DNA of 23,780 nucleotides from the NCBI RefSeq assembly GCF_003243465.1, contig NZ_QFQZ01000077.1, forward strand, positions 1-23,780. The letters run 5' to 3'. Each line of letters opens with the position of its first letter. Positions within the stretch are counted from its first letter, which is position 1. The notes beneath the pieces were generated by a model that worked only from the letters and a program-made list of their open reading frames with translations, ran no database searches and had not been told where the DNA came from. The position numbers and the translations under genes were made by a program. Positions 15,479 to 21,522 of this stretch are shown here, one piece after another. This DNA comes from Caulobacter segnis. GTDB lineage: Bacteria; Pseudomonadota; Alphaproteobacteria; Caulobacterales; Caulobacteraceae.

Positions 15479-15515
15479 CCTCCATTATTATACTGCAACT
15501 CTTGCAATAATGGAG
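15479..15515 (-). promoter_or_regulatory. Hairpin that pairs with the Shine-Dalgarno of the YfiR-like/TonB-receptor operon
   Basis: CTCCATTATT (15480-15489) and AATAATGGAG (15506-15515) are a perfect 10-bp inverted repeat. Inside it TGCAA-CTC-TTGCA (15494-15506) forms a second dyad. On the minus-strand mRNA the 3' arm contains the Shine-Dalgarno GGAGG (15479-15483), just before the GTG start at 15469, so the 5' arm would act as an anti-Shine-Dalgarno. The minus strand also has TATAAT within the left part. The same dyad could instead be a DNA operator; the sequence alone does not decide. Confidence 0.55.
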
Positions 15516-15700
15516 CGTTCATCAAAGGTGACACGTTGTCGCGACAAGTAAATCGATCGCTGATCGCCTGAATACTATTTAAATATGTTAAGATTTATTG
15601 CTGATTTATAAATGAGCATGATCTGGATATCCCTGGATCACGCCTTGCGCCGGAGCGGTCAGCGCCTCATCTTCCGCGAACGAATTCCGTTGAGGTTTCC
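15516..15700. promoter_or_regulatory. AT-rich divergent promoter region
   Basis: This 185-nt stretch lies between the divergent YfiR-like/TonB-receptor operon (-) and the nitroreductase (+), and must hold promoters for both. It contains a perfect 12-bp palindrome TTGTCGCGACAA (15536-15547) and a distinctly AT-rich block (about 15568-15615) with the palindrome TATTTAAATA (15576-15585) and a TATAAAT box (15607-15613) usable as a -10 for the nitroreductase. No convincing -35 partner is seen. GAGG 6-9 nt before ATG 15701 is the nitroreductase Shine-Dalgarno. No gene is seen. Confidence 0.45.
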
Positions 15701-16291
15701 ATGTCGCAATCCCTCCCCTCCGCCGCTCTGTCGCAACTGTTCACCGAGGCCCGAACGCGTAACGGCTGGAAGGCCGACCCGCTTCCCGAGAGCCTGCTGC
15801 GCGAACTCTATGACCTGGTGAAGTTCGGCCCGACGGCGGTGAATTCGACGCCGGCGCGTTTCGTGTTCGTGACCAGCCCGGAGGCGAAGGCCAAGCTGGC
15901 GGCGCTGTCCTCCGGCTCGAACGGCAAGAAGATCCTCCAGGCGCCCGCGACCGTGATCGTCGGCTACGACCTCGATTTCCCTGAGACCCTCGACACCCTG
16001 TTCCCGCACGCGCCGGGGGCCAAGGACTGGTTCGGCGACGCGGCGGGCCGCGAGGCGACCGCGTTCCGCAACAGCTCGCTGCAAGGCGGCTACTTCCTCC
16101 TCGCCGCCCGGGCGCTGGGCCTGGACACCGGTCCGATGTCGGGCTTCGACAACGCCGCCGTCGACGCCGAGTTCTTCGCGGGCACGAACATCAAGAGCAA
16201 TTTCATCGTCTCGATCGGCTACGGCACGGATGAGGGCCTGTTCCCGCGCGGTCCGCGCCTGAGCTTCGAGCAGGCGGCGAAGATCGTCTAG
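15701..16291 (+). CDS. RutE-like NAD(P)H nitroreductase (putative malonic semialdehyde reductase)
   Basis: This 196-residue FMN-dependent nitroreductase-fold enzyme has exactly the length of E. coli RutE, which reduces malonic semialdehyde to 3-hydroxypropionate in uracil breakdown. Family stretches are EARTRNGWKADPLPESLLRELYDLVKFGPTAVNSTPARFVFV (FMN site), NGKKILQAPATVIVGYDLDFPETLDTLFPH, NSSLQGGYFLLAARALGLDTGPMSGFDN and NFIVSIGYG near the end. The ATG at 15701 has GAGG a proper distance upstream. No other pyrimidine-degradation (rut) gene is nearby, so the true substrate may differ; many genomes carry stand-alone RutE/HadB paralogues of unknown role. It is divergent from the YfiR-like/TonB-receptor operon and is followed by a palindromic repeat. 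Confidence 0.88.
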   Translation: MSQSLPSAALSQLFTEARTRNGWKADPLPESLLRELYDLVKFGPTAVNSTPARFVFVTSPEAKAKLAALSSGSNGKKILQAPATVIVGYDLDFPETLDTLFPHAPGAKDWFGDAAGREATAFRNSSLQGGYFLLAARALGLDTGPMSGFDNAAVDAEFFAGTNIKSNFIVSIGYGTDEGLFPRGPRLSFEQAAKIV

Positions 16292-16304
16292 CCGCAGATG
16301 CGGC

Positions 16305-16352
16305 GTCATCCCGGTCATACCCGGCCTTGAGCGGCGGTATGGCCGGGATGAC
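16305..16352. repeat. 48-bp palindromic element related to the one at 10811
   Basis: GTCATCCCGG (16305-16314) and CCGGGATGAC (16343-16352) are perfect inverted repeats that extend inward through ATACC/GGTAT (16317-16321, 16336-16340). This gives a nearly continuous 17-bp stem with one G-U pair and a 14-nt loop. The end sequence is the same as that of the 106-bp element at 10811-10916. It begins 13 nt after the nitroreductase stop and probably ends or stabilises that transcript. Confidence 0.75.
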
Positions 16353-16389
16353 ACGCTTGTTTTGTGCATGTGACGCACATTGGCTAGAA

Positions 16390-16407
16390 GGAGGGTCATG
16401 ACCCTCC
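16390..16407 (+). promoter_or_regulatory. 18-bp perfect palindrome over the Shine-Dalgarno and start codon
   Basis: GGAGGGTCATGACCCTCC is a perfect palindrome containing the Shine-Dalgarno (GGAGGG), the ATG (16398-16400) and codons 2 to 4 of the lipoprotein gene. In mRNA it could fold as a 6-bp stem GGAGGG/CCCUCC with the AUG in a 6-nt loop, hiding the ribosome site. In DNA it could bind a dimeric protein. Another small dyad, ATGTG-ACG-CACAT, lies just upstream (16368-16380), and GCTAGAAG (16383-16390) resembles a Caulobacter -10 box. Confidence 0.5.
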
Positions 16408-17027
16408 GTGCTGTTTATCTCGCCCTGCCCCTCGTGCTGCTGGCCGCCTGCGGGCCCGCCAAGAAGAGCCAGGACGCTCCGGCGTCCGAAGTCCAGGGGC
16501 CGGTGGCGGTCGCGGTCGCCCCCTATGCCGGCGGGCCCTTGAGTATGACCAAGGACGGTGTGGGGCCGATCAGCCAGGCGACCGCCTTCGACCTGCCGAC
16601 GCTGAAGGCCCTGTTTCCCAAGGCCAAGGTCGAGCAGGCCTTCCTGCATTTCGGCGAGGGGCCGGCCCAGCCGATCATCAATGTCGAGCAGGACAACACC
16701 CCGTTACTCGAGATCGGCAAGACCGATGAAGCCCAGATCGCCTATGTGGCGGCCTCGGGAGGCGATATCCGCGGGCCGAAGGGCGAGCAATTGCTGGCCA
16801 AGTGGGCCGATCTCGGCTTCACGGTCGACCAATGCCGCGCCGGCGAAGGTCGCGAGGTCAACCAGGTGATCTGTGTTCGTCCCGAGGCGACGACCGTCTC
16901 CTACGTGTTCGGCGTTCCCGGCTGGACCAAGGGCGGCGTGCCGCCCGAGGCCGTGCTGAAGGCCAAGGGCCAGCTGAACGCCCTGGTCTGGCGGCCCGCC
17001 GAGGGCGCGGCGGTCGGCGCGGCCTGA
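16398..17027 (+). CDS. DUF1131-like (YfeY-type) lipoprotein
   Basis: This 209-residue protein has a lipoprotein signal (MTLRAVYLALPLVLLAAC, lipobox LAAC, acylated Cys18). The mature part contains MTKDGVGPISQATAFDLPTL, then a predicted two-lobed domain with KWADLGFTVDQCRAGEG, VICVRPEATTVSYVFGVPGW and a terminal LNALVWRP. This pattern matches my memory of DUF1131, the family of E. coli YfeY, an envelope-stress lipoprotein of unknown function; it was not verified. Two cysteines (in VDQCRAG and QVICVRP) could form a disulfide. ATG 16398 has a very strong Shine-Dalgarno (AAGGAGGG) embedded in an 18-bp palindrome; an in-frame TTG at 16380 is less likely. tsaB follows after only 3 nt, so this gene probably heads a tsaB-rimI transcript. 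It would be a substrate of Lnt, encoded at the end of the window. Confidence 0.82.
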   Translation: MTLRAVYLALPLVLLAACGPAKKSQDAPASEVQGPVAVAVAPYAGGPLSMTKDGVGPISQATAFDLPTLKALFPKAKVEQAFLHFGEGPAQPIINVEQDNTPLLEIGKTDEAQIAYVAASGGDIRGPKGEQLLAKWADLGFTVDQCRAGEGREVNQVICVRPEATTVSYVFGVPGWTKGGVPPEAVLKAKGQLNALVWRPAEGAAVGAA

Positions 17028-17030
17028 GCC

Positions 17031-17666
17031 ATGATCCTCTCGATCGACACCTGCCTTGGCGCCAGTTCGGTCGCCATCGTTGCGGGCGACCATGTGCTGG
17101 CCGCCCGCAGCGAGCCCATGACGCGTGGCCACCAGGAACGGATCGGCGTGATCGCGCGCGAGGCCGCCGCTGAAGCGGGCGTGGCGTTCACCGCCTTGGA
17201 ACGGATCGGCGTCACCGTCGGTCCGGGCTCGTTCACCGGCCTGCGGGTGGGCCTCGCCTTCGCCAAGGGCCTGGCGACGGCGCTGTCCATCCCCTGCGTC
17301 GGCGTCACCACGCTGGAGGCGATGGCCCATGGCGTCGAAGGCTTCGTCGCCGCCGTGCTCGATGCGCGGATGGAGCAGGTCTACATCCAGGTCTTCGCGG
17401 GCGGCGTGGCCCTCATGGCGCCCGATGCGCTCAGCGTCGGCGAAGCGGCCGCGCGACTGGCCGAGCTCTATTCGGGCGGCCCGGCGACGTTGATCGGCTC
17501 GGGCGCGCCCTTGCTCGCCGATGCGCTGAGCGGGGCAAAGGTGCTGACCCCGGCCGCGCCGGATCCCGTCGCTATCGCCAGGCTGGCGGCCTCGCGGCCC
17601 GCGCCGACCCATTCGCCCCGGCCGCTCTATCTGCGCGCGCCCTACGCCACCCTGCCGGCAGCCTGA
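17031..17666 (+). CDS. tsaB: TsaB, tRNA t6A37 biosynthesis protein
   Basis: TsaB is the inactive Kae1-like partner that binds TsaD and TsaE to make threonylcarbamoyl-adenosine at position 37 of ANN-decoding tRNAs. The 211-residue protein has the ASKHA fold start MILSIDTCLGASSVAIV, the family hallmark GVTVGPGSFTGLRVGLAFAKGLA around residues 61-83, and VAAVLDARMEQVYIQVF. It lacks the metal-binding HxxxH of TsaD, as expected. The ATG at 17031 is 3 nt after the lipoprotein stop and its own stop is 3 nt before rimI, so translation is probably coupled. The neighbouring rimI is a common partner gene. Confidence 0.95.
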   Translation: MILSIDTCLGASSVAIVAGDHVLAARSEPMTRGHQERIGVIAREAAAEAGVAFTALERIGVTVGPGSFTGLRVGLAFAKGLATALSIPCVGVTTLEAMAHGVEGFVAAVLDARMEQVYIQVFAGGVALMAPDALSVGEAAARLAELYSGGPATLIGSGAPLLADALSGAKVLTPAAPDPVAIARLAASRPAPTHSPRPLYLRAPYATLPAA

Positions 17667-17669
17667 GCG

Positions 17670-18122
17670 ATGAACCTGCGTCCTGTCGGGGCCGAGGCCT
17701 CGTTCGATCTCGCCGACCTGCACGACAAGGCCTTCGACCGGCCCTGGACGGCGCTGGAGTTCGAAGAGCTGCTGAAATCGCCGGGCGTCTTCGCGGTGCT
17801 GGGCGAGGCGGGCGAACCGGCGGAGGCCAAGGGCTTCATCCTGTGCCGCTCGATCGCCGGCGAGGCGGAGATCCTGACCATCGCGGTCGACCCCGCCGCG
17901 CGCCGTCGCGGCTGGGGCGCGGCCCTGGTCGAGGTCGCCGCCGGCGTCGCCGCTGAAACGGGCGCCGAGGCTGTTTTCCTGGAGGTGGCGGTCGACAACG
18001 CCGCCGCCATCGCTCTCTATCAGAGCACCCGTTTCGCCAAGGTCGGGCTGCGGAAGGGCTATTATCCCCATCCCGATGGCGCCAAGGACGCGGTGGTCAT
18101 GCGGCGAGCGCTTAACACTTAA
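17670..18122 (+). CDS. rimI: RimI-type ribosomal-protein-S18 N-acetyltransferase
   Basis: RimI acetylates the N-terminal alanine of ribosomal protein S18 using acetyl-CoA. The 150-residue GNAT protein shows the acetyl-CoA loop R78-R-R-G-W-G-A84 after ILTIAVDPAA, then AVFLEVAVDNAAAIALYQSTRFAKVGLRKGYY, the RimI-type motif (LEV...N..A..LY...F...G.R..YY), and ends DAVVMRRAL. Length is typical (E. coli 148). The ATG at 17670 lies 3 nt after tsaB; tsaB-rimI is a very common bacterial pair. GNAT specificity is hard to fix from sequence, so other N-terminal or protein targets remain possible. Confidence 0.9.
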   Translation: MNLRPVGAEASFDLADLHDKAFDRPWTALEFEELLKSPGVFAVLGEAGEPAEAKGFILCRSIAGEAEILTIAVDPAARRRGWGAALVEVAAGVAAETGAEAVFLEVAVDNAAAIALYQSTRFAKVGLRKGYYPHPDGAKDAVVMRRALNT

Positions 18123-18140
18123 GGGCTGATTGCCTATCTT
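18112..18140 (+). promoter_or_regulatory. Candidate fur promoter
   Basis: TTAACA (18112-18117) and TATCTT (18135-18140) are spaced by 17 bp, the ideal distance for a sigma-70-type promoter, overlapping the end of rimI. The expected start point (about 18147) falls on GACTC (18146-18150), a GANTC site of the kind methylated by CcrM in Caulobacter. GGAGG (18155-18159) lies before the TTG start at 18167. Confidence 0.4.
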
Positions 18141-18166
18141 GCGCCGACTCAGACGGAGGCTCCGCC

Positions 18167-18574
18167 TTGGATCGACTTGAAAAGGCCTGCATCGAAAAGG
18201 GCATGCGCATGACGGACCAGCGCCGCGTGATCGCGCGCGTGCTGTCGTCGGCCGAGGATCATCCGGATGTCGAGGAGCTGCACCGCCGCGCCCACGCCAT
18301 CGATCCGCACATCTCGATCGCCACGGTCTATCGCACCGTGCGCCTGTTCGAGGAGAGCGGCATCATCGAGCGCCACGACTTCCGTGACGGCCGTTCGCGC
18401 TACGAAGAGACCCCGACCCACCACCACGACCATCTGATCGACATGAAGACCGGCAAGGTCGTCGAGTTCGTGGACGAGGAGATCGAGGCCCTGCAGAACG
18501 CCATCGCCCGCAAGCTCGGCTACAAGCTGGTGGATCACCGGCTCGAGCTCTACGGGGTGCCGCTGGAGGAGTAA
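18167..18574 (+). CDS. fur: Ferric uptake regulator Fur
   Basis: Fur is an iron-sensing transcription regulator that represses uptake genes when Fe2+ is plentiful. The 135-residue protein has a winged-helix N-domain (MRMTDQRRVIARVL; recognition helix IATVYRTVRLFEESGII, 51-67) and a dimerisation domain with metal-binding H85-H-H-D-H89 in THHHDHLIDMKTGKVVEF. It has no C-terminal CxxC structural zinc motifs; the only cysteine is Cys8. Lack of CxxC is known for many alphaproteobacterial Fur proteins, so it is not a defect. The start is TTG 18167, preceded by GGAGG at a good distance; an ATG start at 18203 or 18209 would remove the usual first helix. It lies 44 nt after rimI. Members of the family that sense Mn (Mur) or haem status (Irr) cannot be excluded by sequence alone, but Fur is the best call here. 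Confidence 0.93.
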   Translation: MDRLEKACIEKGMRMTDQRRVIARVLSSAEDHPDVEELHRRAHAIDPHISIATVYRTVRLFEESGIIERHDFRDGRSRYEETPTHHHDHLIDMKTGKVVEFVDEEIEALQNAIARKLGYKLVDHRLELYGVPLEE

Positions 18575-18698
18575 GGGGGCTACTGGCCCCCACCTGACCG
18601 CTACGCGGTCGTCTGCCCCCAAAGGTAGCGGAAGGTGGTCCTTCTTCCCCCTCTGGGGGAGGAGCGCGTAGCGCGGAGGGGGCAAGTGTGACCTTGCC
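18575..18698. repeat. Tandem hairpin array between fur and miaB
   Basis: The 165-nt gap after fur is full of stems. They are GGGGGC/GCCCCC (18575-18580, 18586-18591), GACCGC/GCGGTC (18596-18601, 18605-18610), an outer TGCCCCC/GGGGGCA (18614-18620, 18678-18684) enclosing CTTCCCCC/GGGGGAGG (18644-18651, 18655-18662), and GGCAAG/CTTGCC (18681-18686, 18693-18698). The first hairpin follows the fur stop directly and can end its transcript. The rest resembles a dispersed Caulobacter-type GC-rich intergenic repeat. The remaining bases to 18739 must hold the miaB promoter, which I cannot identify. Confidence 0.6.
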
Positions 18699-18739
18699 GC
18701 CCTTGCACAGGGGCGTACTCGACCCCATAACCTCGCCGG

Positions 18740-20086
18740 ATGAGCGAGACCCCGCAAAAGCGCCTCTTTATCAAGACGTACGGCTGTCAGATGAACGTCT
18801 ATGACAGCGAGCGTATGGCCGACGTCCTGCGCCCGCTGGGCTATGGCGTCGTGGACGATCCCGAAGGCGCGGACCTGGTGGTGCTGAACACCTGCCACAT
18901 CCGCGAGAAGGCCACCGAGAAGGTCTATTCCGAACTCGGCTACATCAAGCAGATGAAGGACCGGAAGGCGCAGGCCGGGGGTCGCATGACCATCGCCGTG
19001 GCCGGCTGTGTCGCCCAGGCCGAGGGCAAGGAGATCATGCATCGCCAGAAGGCGGTCGATCTGGTCGTCGGTCCCCAGGCCTATCACCAGCTGCCCGAGC
19101 TGATCGCCCGCGCCCACCGCGCGACCGGCGAGCGCCTGGCCGCCGACTTCGCCGCCGACGAAAAGTTCGACGCCTTGCCGGCCGAACGCCACGTGACCGG
19201 CGTCACGGCGTTCCTGACCGTGCAGGAAGGCTGCGACAAGTTCTGCACCTTTTGCGTGGTGCCCTACACCCGCGGCGGCGAGTGGTCGCGGCCGGTGAAC
19301 GACATCGTGGAAGAAGCCAAGCGCCTGGCCGGCGCCGGCGTGCGCGAGGTCACCCTGCTGGGCCAGAACGTCAACGCCTATGACGGCGATGGCTCCACCT
19401 TGGCCAAGCTGGTTCGCCAGCTGGCCAAGATCGATGGCCTGGACCGCATCCGCTACACGACCAGCCACCCGCGCGACATGGGGGAGGACCTGATCGAGGC
19501 TCACGGCGAGCTGCCGGAGCTGATGCCCTATCTGCACCTGCCGGTGCAGGCGGGCAGCGACAAGATTCTCAAGGCCATGAACCGCGACCACACGGCTGAG
19601 AGCTATGTCCGGCTGATCGAGCGGATCCGCGCCGCGCGTCCCGACATCGCCATGAGCGGCGACTTCATCGTCGGCTTCCCCGGGGAGCGGGACGGCGACT
19701 TCGAGAAGACCCTGGACCTGGTCCGCGAGGTCGGCTTCGCCAGCGCCTTCTCGTTCAAATATTCGCGCCGTCCGGGCACGCCGGCCTCGGCCATGCCCGG
19801 CCAGGTCGAGGAAGAGGTCAAGGCCGAGCGCCTGGAGCGCCTGAACCAGCTGCTGGACGAGCAGCAGCGCGCCTTCAACGCCGCCCAGGTCGGCAAGGTG
19901 CTGCCGGTGCTGTTCGAAAAACCCGGCCGCCACGCCGGCCAGGTCGTGGGCCGCAGCCCCTATCTGCAGGCCGTCCATTGCGAGGGCGGCGAACAATTGA
20001 TCGGGAAGATCGTTCCCGTCCGTATCGAGAGCGCCGCCAAGATGAGCTTGGGCGGGGCGCTCGAACCTGTCCTGGAGACCGCTTGA
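18740..20086 (+). CDS. miaB: MiaB, tRNA-2-methylthio-N6-(dimethylallyl)adenosine synthase
   Basis: MiaB is a radical-SAM methylthiotransferase that adds the 2-methylthio group to i6A37 of tRNAs reading UNN codons. The 448-residue protein shows the N-terminal UPF0004 domain with auxiliary-cluster cysteines C16 (KTYGCQMN), C52 (NTCHIREKA) and C90 (AGCVAQ). The radical-SAM cluster is C165xxxC169xxC172 (EGCDKFCTFCVVPYTRGGEWSR). The later stretches RIRYTTSHPRDM, HLPVQAGSDKILKAMNRDHT and GDFIVGFPGE are standard, and a C-terminal TRAM domain ends the protein. The ATG at 18740 gives MSETPQKRLFIKTYGC; no Shine-Dalgarno is obvious. It is the first gene of the miaB-phoH-ybeY-corC-lnt run. It needs 4Fe-4S clusters, so the Nfu gene in this window is functionally connected. 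Confidence 0.97.
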   Translation: MSETPQKRLFIKTYGCQMNVYDSERMADVLRPLGYGVVDDPEGADLVVLNTCHIREKATEKVYSELGYIKQMKDRKAQAGGRMTIAVAGCVAQAEGKEIMHRQKAVDLVVGPQAYHQLPELIARAHRATGERLAADFAADEKFDALPAERHVTGVTAFLTVQEGCDKFCTFCVVPYTRGGEWSRPVNDIVEEAKRLAGAGVREVTLLGQNVNAYDGDGSTLAKLVRQLAKIDGLDRIRYTTSHPRDMGEDLIEAHGELPELMPYLHLPVQAGSDKILKAMNRDHTAESYVRLIERIRAARPDIAMSGDFIVGFPGERDGDFEKTLDLVREVGFASAFSFKYSRRPGTPASAMPGQVEEEVKAERLERLNQLLDEQQRAFNAAQVGKVLPVLFEKPGRHAGQVVGRSPYLQAVHCEGGEQLIGKIVPVRIESAAKMSLGGALEPVLETA

Positions 20087-21027
20087 GCCGCACGCCTGAG
20101 TTCCTGCCGCTTTCGGATGACGCCGTCCACGCCGTCTCCGGTCCTTCCGGCCGTCACGCCGCCCTGATCGAGGACGCCTTCAAGGTGTTGATCGAGACGC
20201 CCGGCGGCGGCGTCACCATCACCGGCGACGCGCGCGGCCGCACCGGCGCGAAGCGGGTGCTTGAGGCCCTGGCCCAGCGCGCCGACGCGGGCGAGGAAGT
20301 GGTCGAGGCGGACGTTCGGATCGCGCTGGGCGCGGCGCACCACGCGGGCGGCCAGGCCTCTCCGCGGCAGGTCCGCAAGGGCAATGTCTCGCCCAAGACC
20401 AAGGGTCAGGCCCGCTACATGGAGGCCATGGCCAGCCATCCGCTGAGCTTTGGCCTGGGCCCCGCCGGCACCGGCAAGACCTTCCTGGCCGTCGCCCATG
20501 GCGCGGGCATGCTGCTGCGCGGCGAGGTCGACCGGCTGATCGTCACCCGCCCCGCCGTCGAGGCCGGCGAAAAGCTGGGCTTCCTGCCCGGCGACCTGAA
20601 CGAGAAGGTCGATCCCTACATGGCCCCGGTCTGGGAGGCCCTGACCGATATCATGGGCGCGGACCAGCTGCGCCGCCGTCGGGAAAAGCTGGAGATCGAG
20701 GTCGCCCCGATCGCCTTCATGCGCGGCCGCACGCTGAGCCACGCCTTCGTCATCGTCGACGAGGCGCAGAACTGCTCGCGGCTGCAGATGAAGATGGTGC
20801 TGACGCGTCTGGGCGAAGGCGCGCGGATGGTGGTCACCGGCGACCCGACCCAGGTTGATTTGCTGAACCCTCGGGATTCGGGCCTCGCGCACGCCGTCTC
20901 GATCCTGGAAGGGGTCGAGGGCGTCGCGGTTTCGCGCTTCACCTCGGCCGACGTCGTGCGCCACCCGCTCGTCGAGCGGATCGTAAAGGCCTATGACGCG
21001 GACGCGGCCCAAAACACTCCGAGATGA
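20083..21027 (+). CDS. phoH: PhoH-like ATPase
   Basis: PhoH-like proteins are P-loop ATPases of uncertain role, linked to RNA metabolism because they are so often encoded next to ybeY. The 314-residue protein has an N-terminal domain and a PhoH ATPase domain from about 105: Walker A GPAGTGKT (126-133), RLIVTRPAVEAGEKLGFLPGDL, Walker B FVIVDEAQN (D226, E227) and the sensor region MVVTGDPTQVDL. The chosen start is TTG 20083, which overlaps the miaB stop (TTGA) and has GGAG about 9 nt upstream; it gives (M)SRTPEFLPL. An in-frame extension further into miaB exists but is less credible. The overlap points to coupled translation with miaB. Confidence 0.93.
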   Translation: MSRTPEFLPLSDDAVHAVSGPSGRHAALIEDAFKVLIETPGGGVTITGDARGRTGAKRVLEALAQRADAGEEVVEADVRIALGAAHHAGGQASPRQVRKGNVSPKTKGQARYMEAMASHPLSFGLGPAGTGKTFLAVAHGAGMLLRGEVDRLIVTRPAVEAGEKLGFLPGDLNEKVDPYMAPVWEALTDIMGADQLRRRREKLEIEVAPIAFMRGRTLSHAFVIVDEAQNCSRLQMKMVLTRLGEGARMVVTGDPTQVDLLNPRDSGLAHAVSILEGVEGVAVSRFTSADVVRHPLVERIVKAYDADAAQNTPR

Positions 21028-21040
21028 TACACCGCGCTAA

Positions 21041-21514
21041 ATGACCATCACCGTAGATATCGAGATCGAGGACGAGGCCTGGACCAAGTCGGCGGAGGAC
21101 GCCGAGGCCCTGGTCTGGCGCGCCGCCCAGGCCGTGCTGGACGCGCACGAGGACATCGACGGGCAGGGCATCGTGATCCTGCTGACCGACGACGACAGCG
21201 TGCAGGCCCTGAACCGCGACTTCCGCCACAAGGACTATGCGACCAACGTCCTGTCCTTCCCGTCTCCGCCCAACCCCGAAGGCCAGATCGGCGACATCGC
21301 CCTGGCCTATGGCGTTTGCGCCCGTGAGGCGGCCGAGCAGGGCAAGCCGCTGGCCCACCACCTGCAACATCTGGTGGCGCATGGCGTGCTACATCTCCTA
21401 GGATACGATCACGAGAGCGACGACGAGGCGGAAGCCATGGAGGCGCTCGAACGCGAGATCCTGGCGGGGCTGGATGTTCCCGACCCCTACGCCAGTGACG
21501 AAGAGGGACGCTGA
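21041..21514 (+). CDS. ybeY: YbeY endoribonuclease (rRNA maturation factor)
   Basis: YbeY is a zinc-dependent RNase needed for 16S rRNA 3'-end maturation and 70S ribosome quality control. The 157-residue protein has the hallmark H114xxxH118xxxxxH124 in HLVAHGVLHLLGYDHE, plus the conserved LNRDFRHKDYATNVLSFPSP and IGDIALAY segments. Length is typical (about 155). The ATG at 21041 lies 13 nt after phoH and follows CGCTAA directly without a good Shine-Dalgarno, so it may rely on reinitiation. The corC-like gene follows after 8 nt. The phoH-ybeY-corC-lnt order is widely conserved. Confidence 0.96.
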   Translation: MTITVDIEIEDEAWTKSAEDAEALVWRAAQAVLDAHEDIDGQGIVILLTDDDSVQALNRDFRHKDYATNVLSFPSPPNPEGQIGDIALAYGVCAREAAEQGKPLAHHLQHLVAHGVLHLLGYDHESDDEAEAMEALEREILAGLDVPDPYASDEEGR

Positions 21515-21522
21515 CCAGGGCC

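Noticed and set aside
15579..15591. Two TTAA half-sites in the AT-rich island, as a possible CtrA box.
   Set aside because: They are spaced by 5 nt, whereas the CtrA consensus is TTAA-N7-TTAA; no second site supports it.
15612..15821. Small plus-strand frame of 69 codons starting MSMIWISLDHALRRSG.
   Set aside because: It overlaps the nitroreductase start in another frame, lacks a Shine-Dalgarno and has no recognisable feature.
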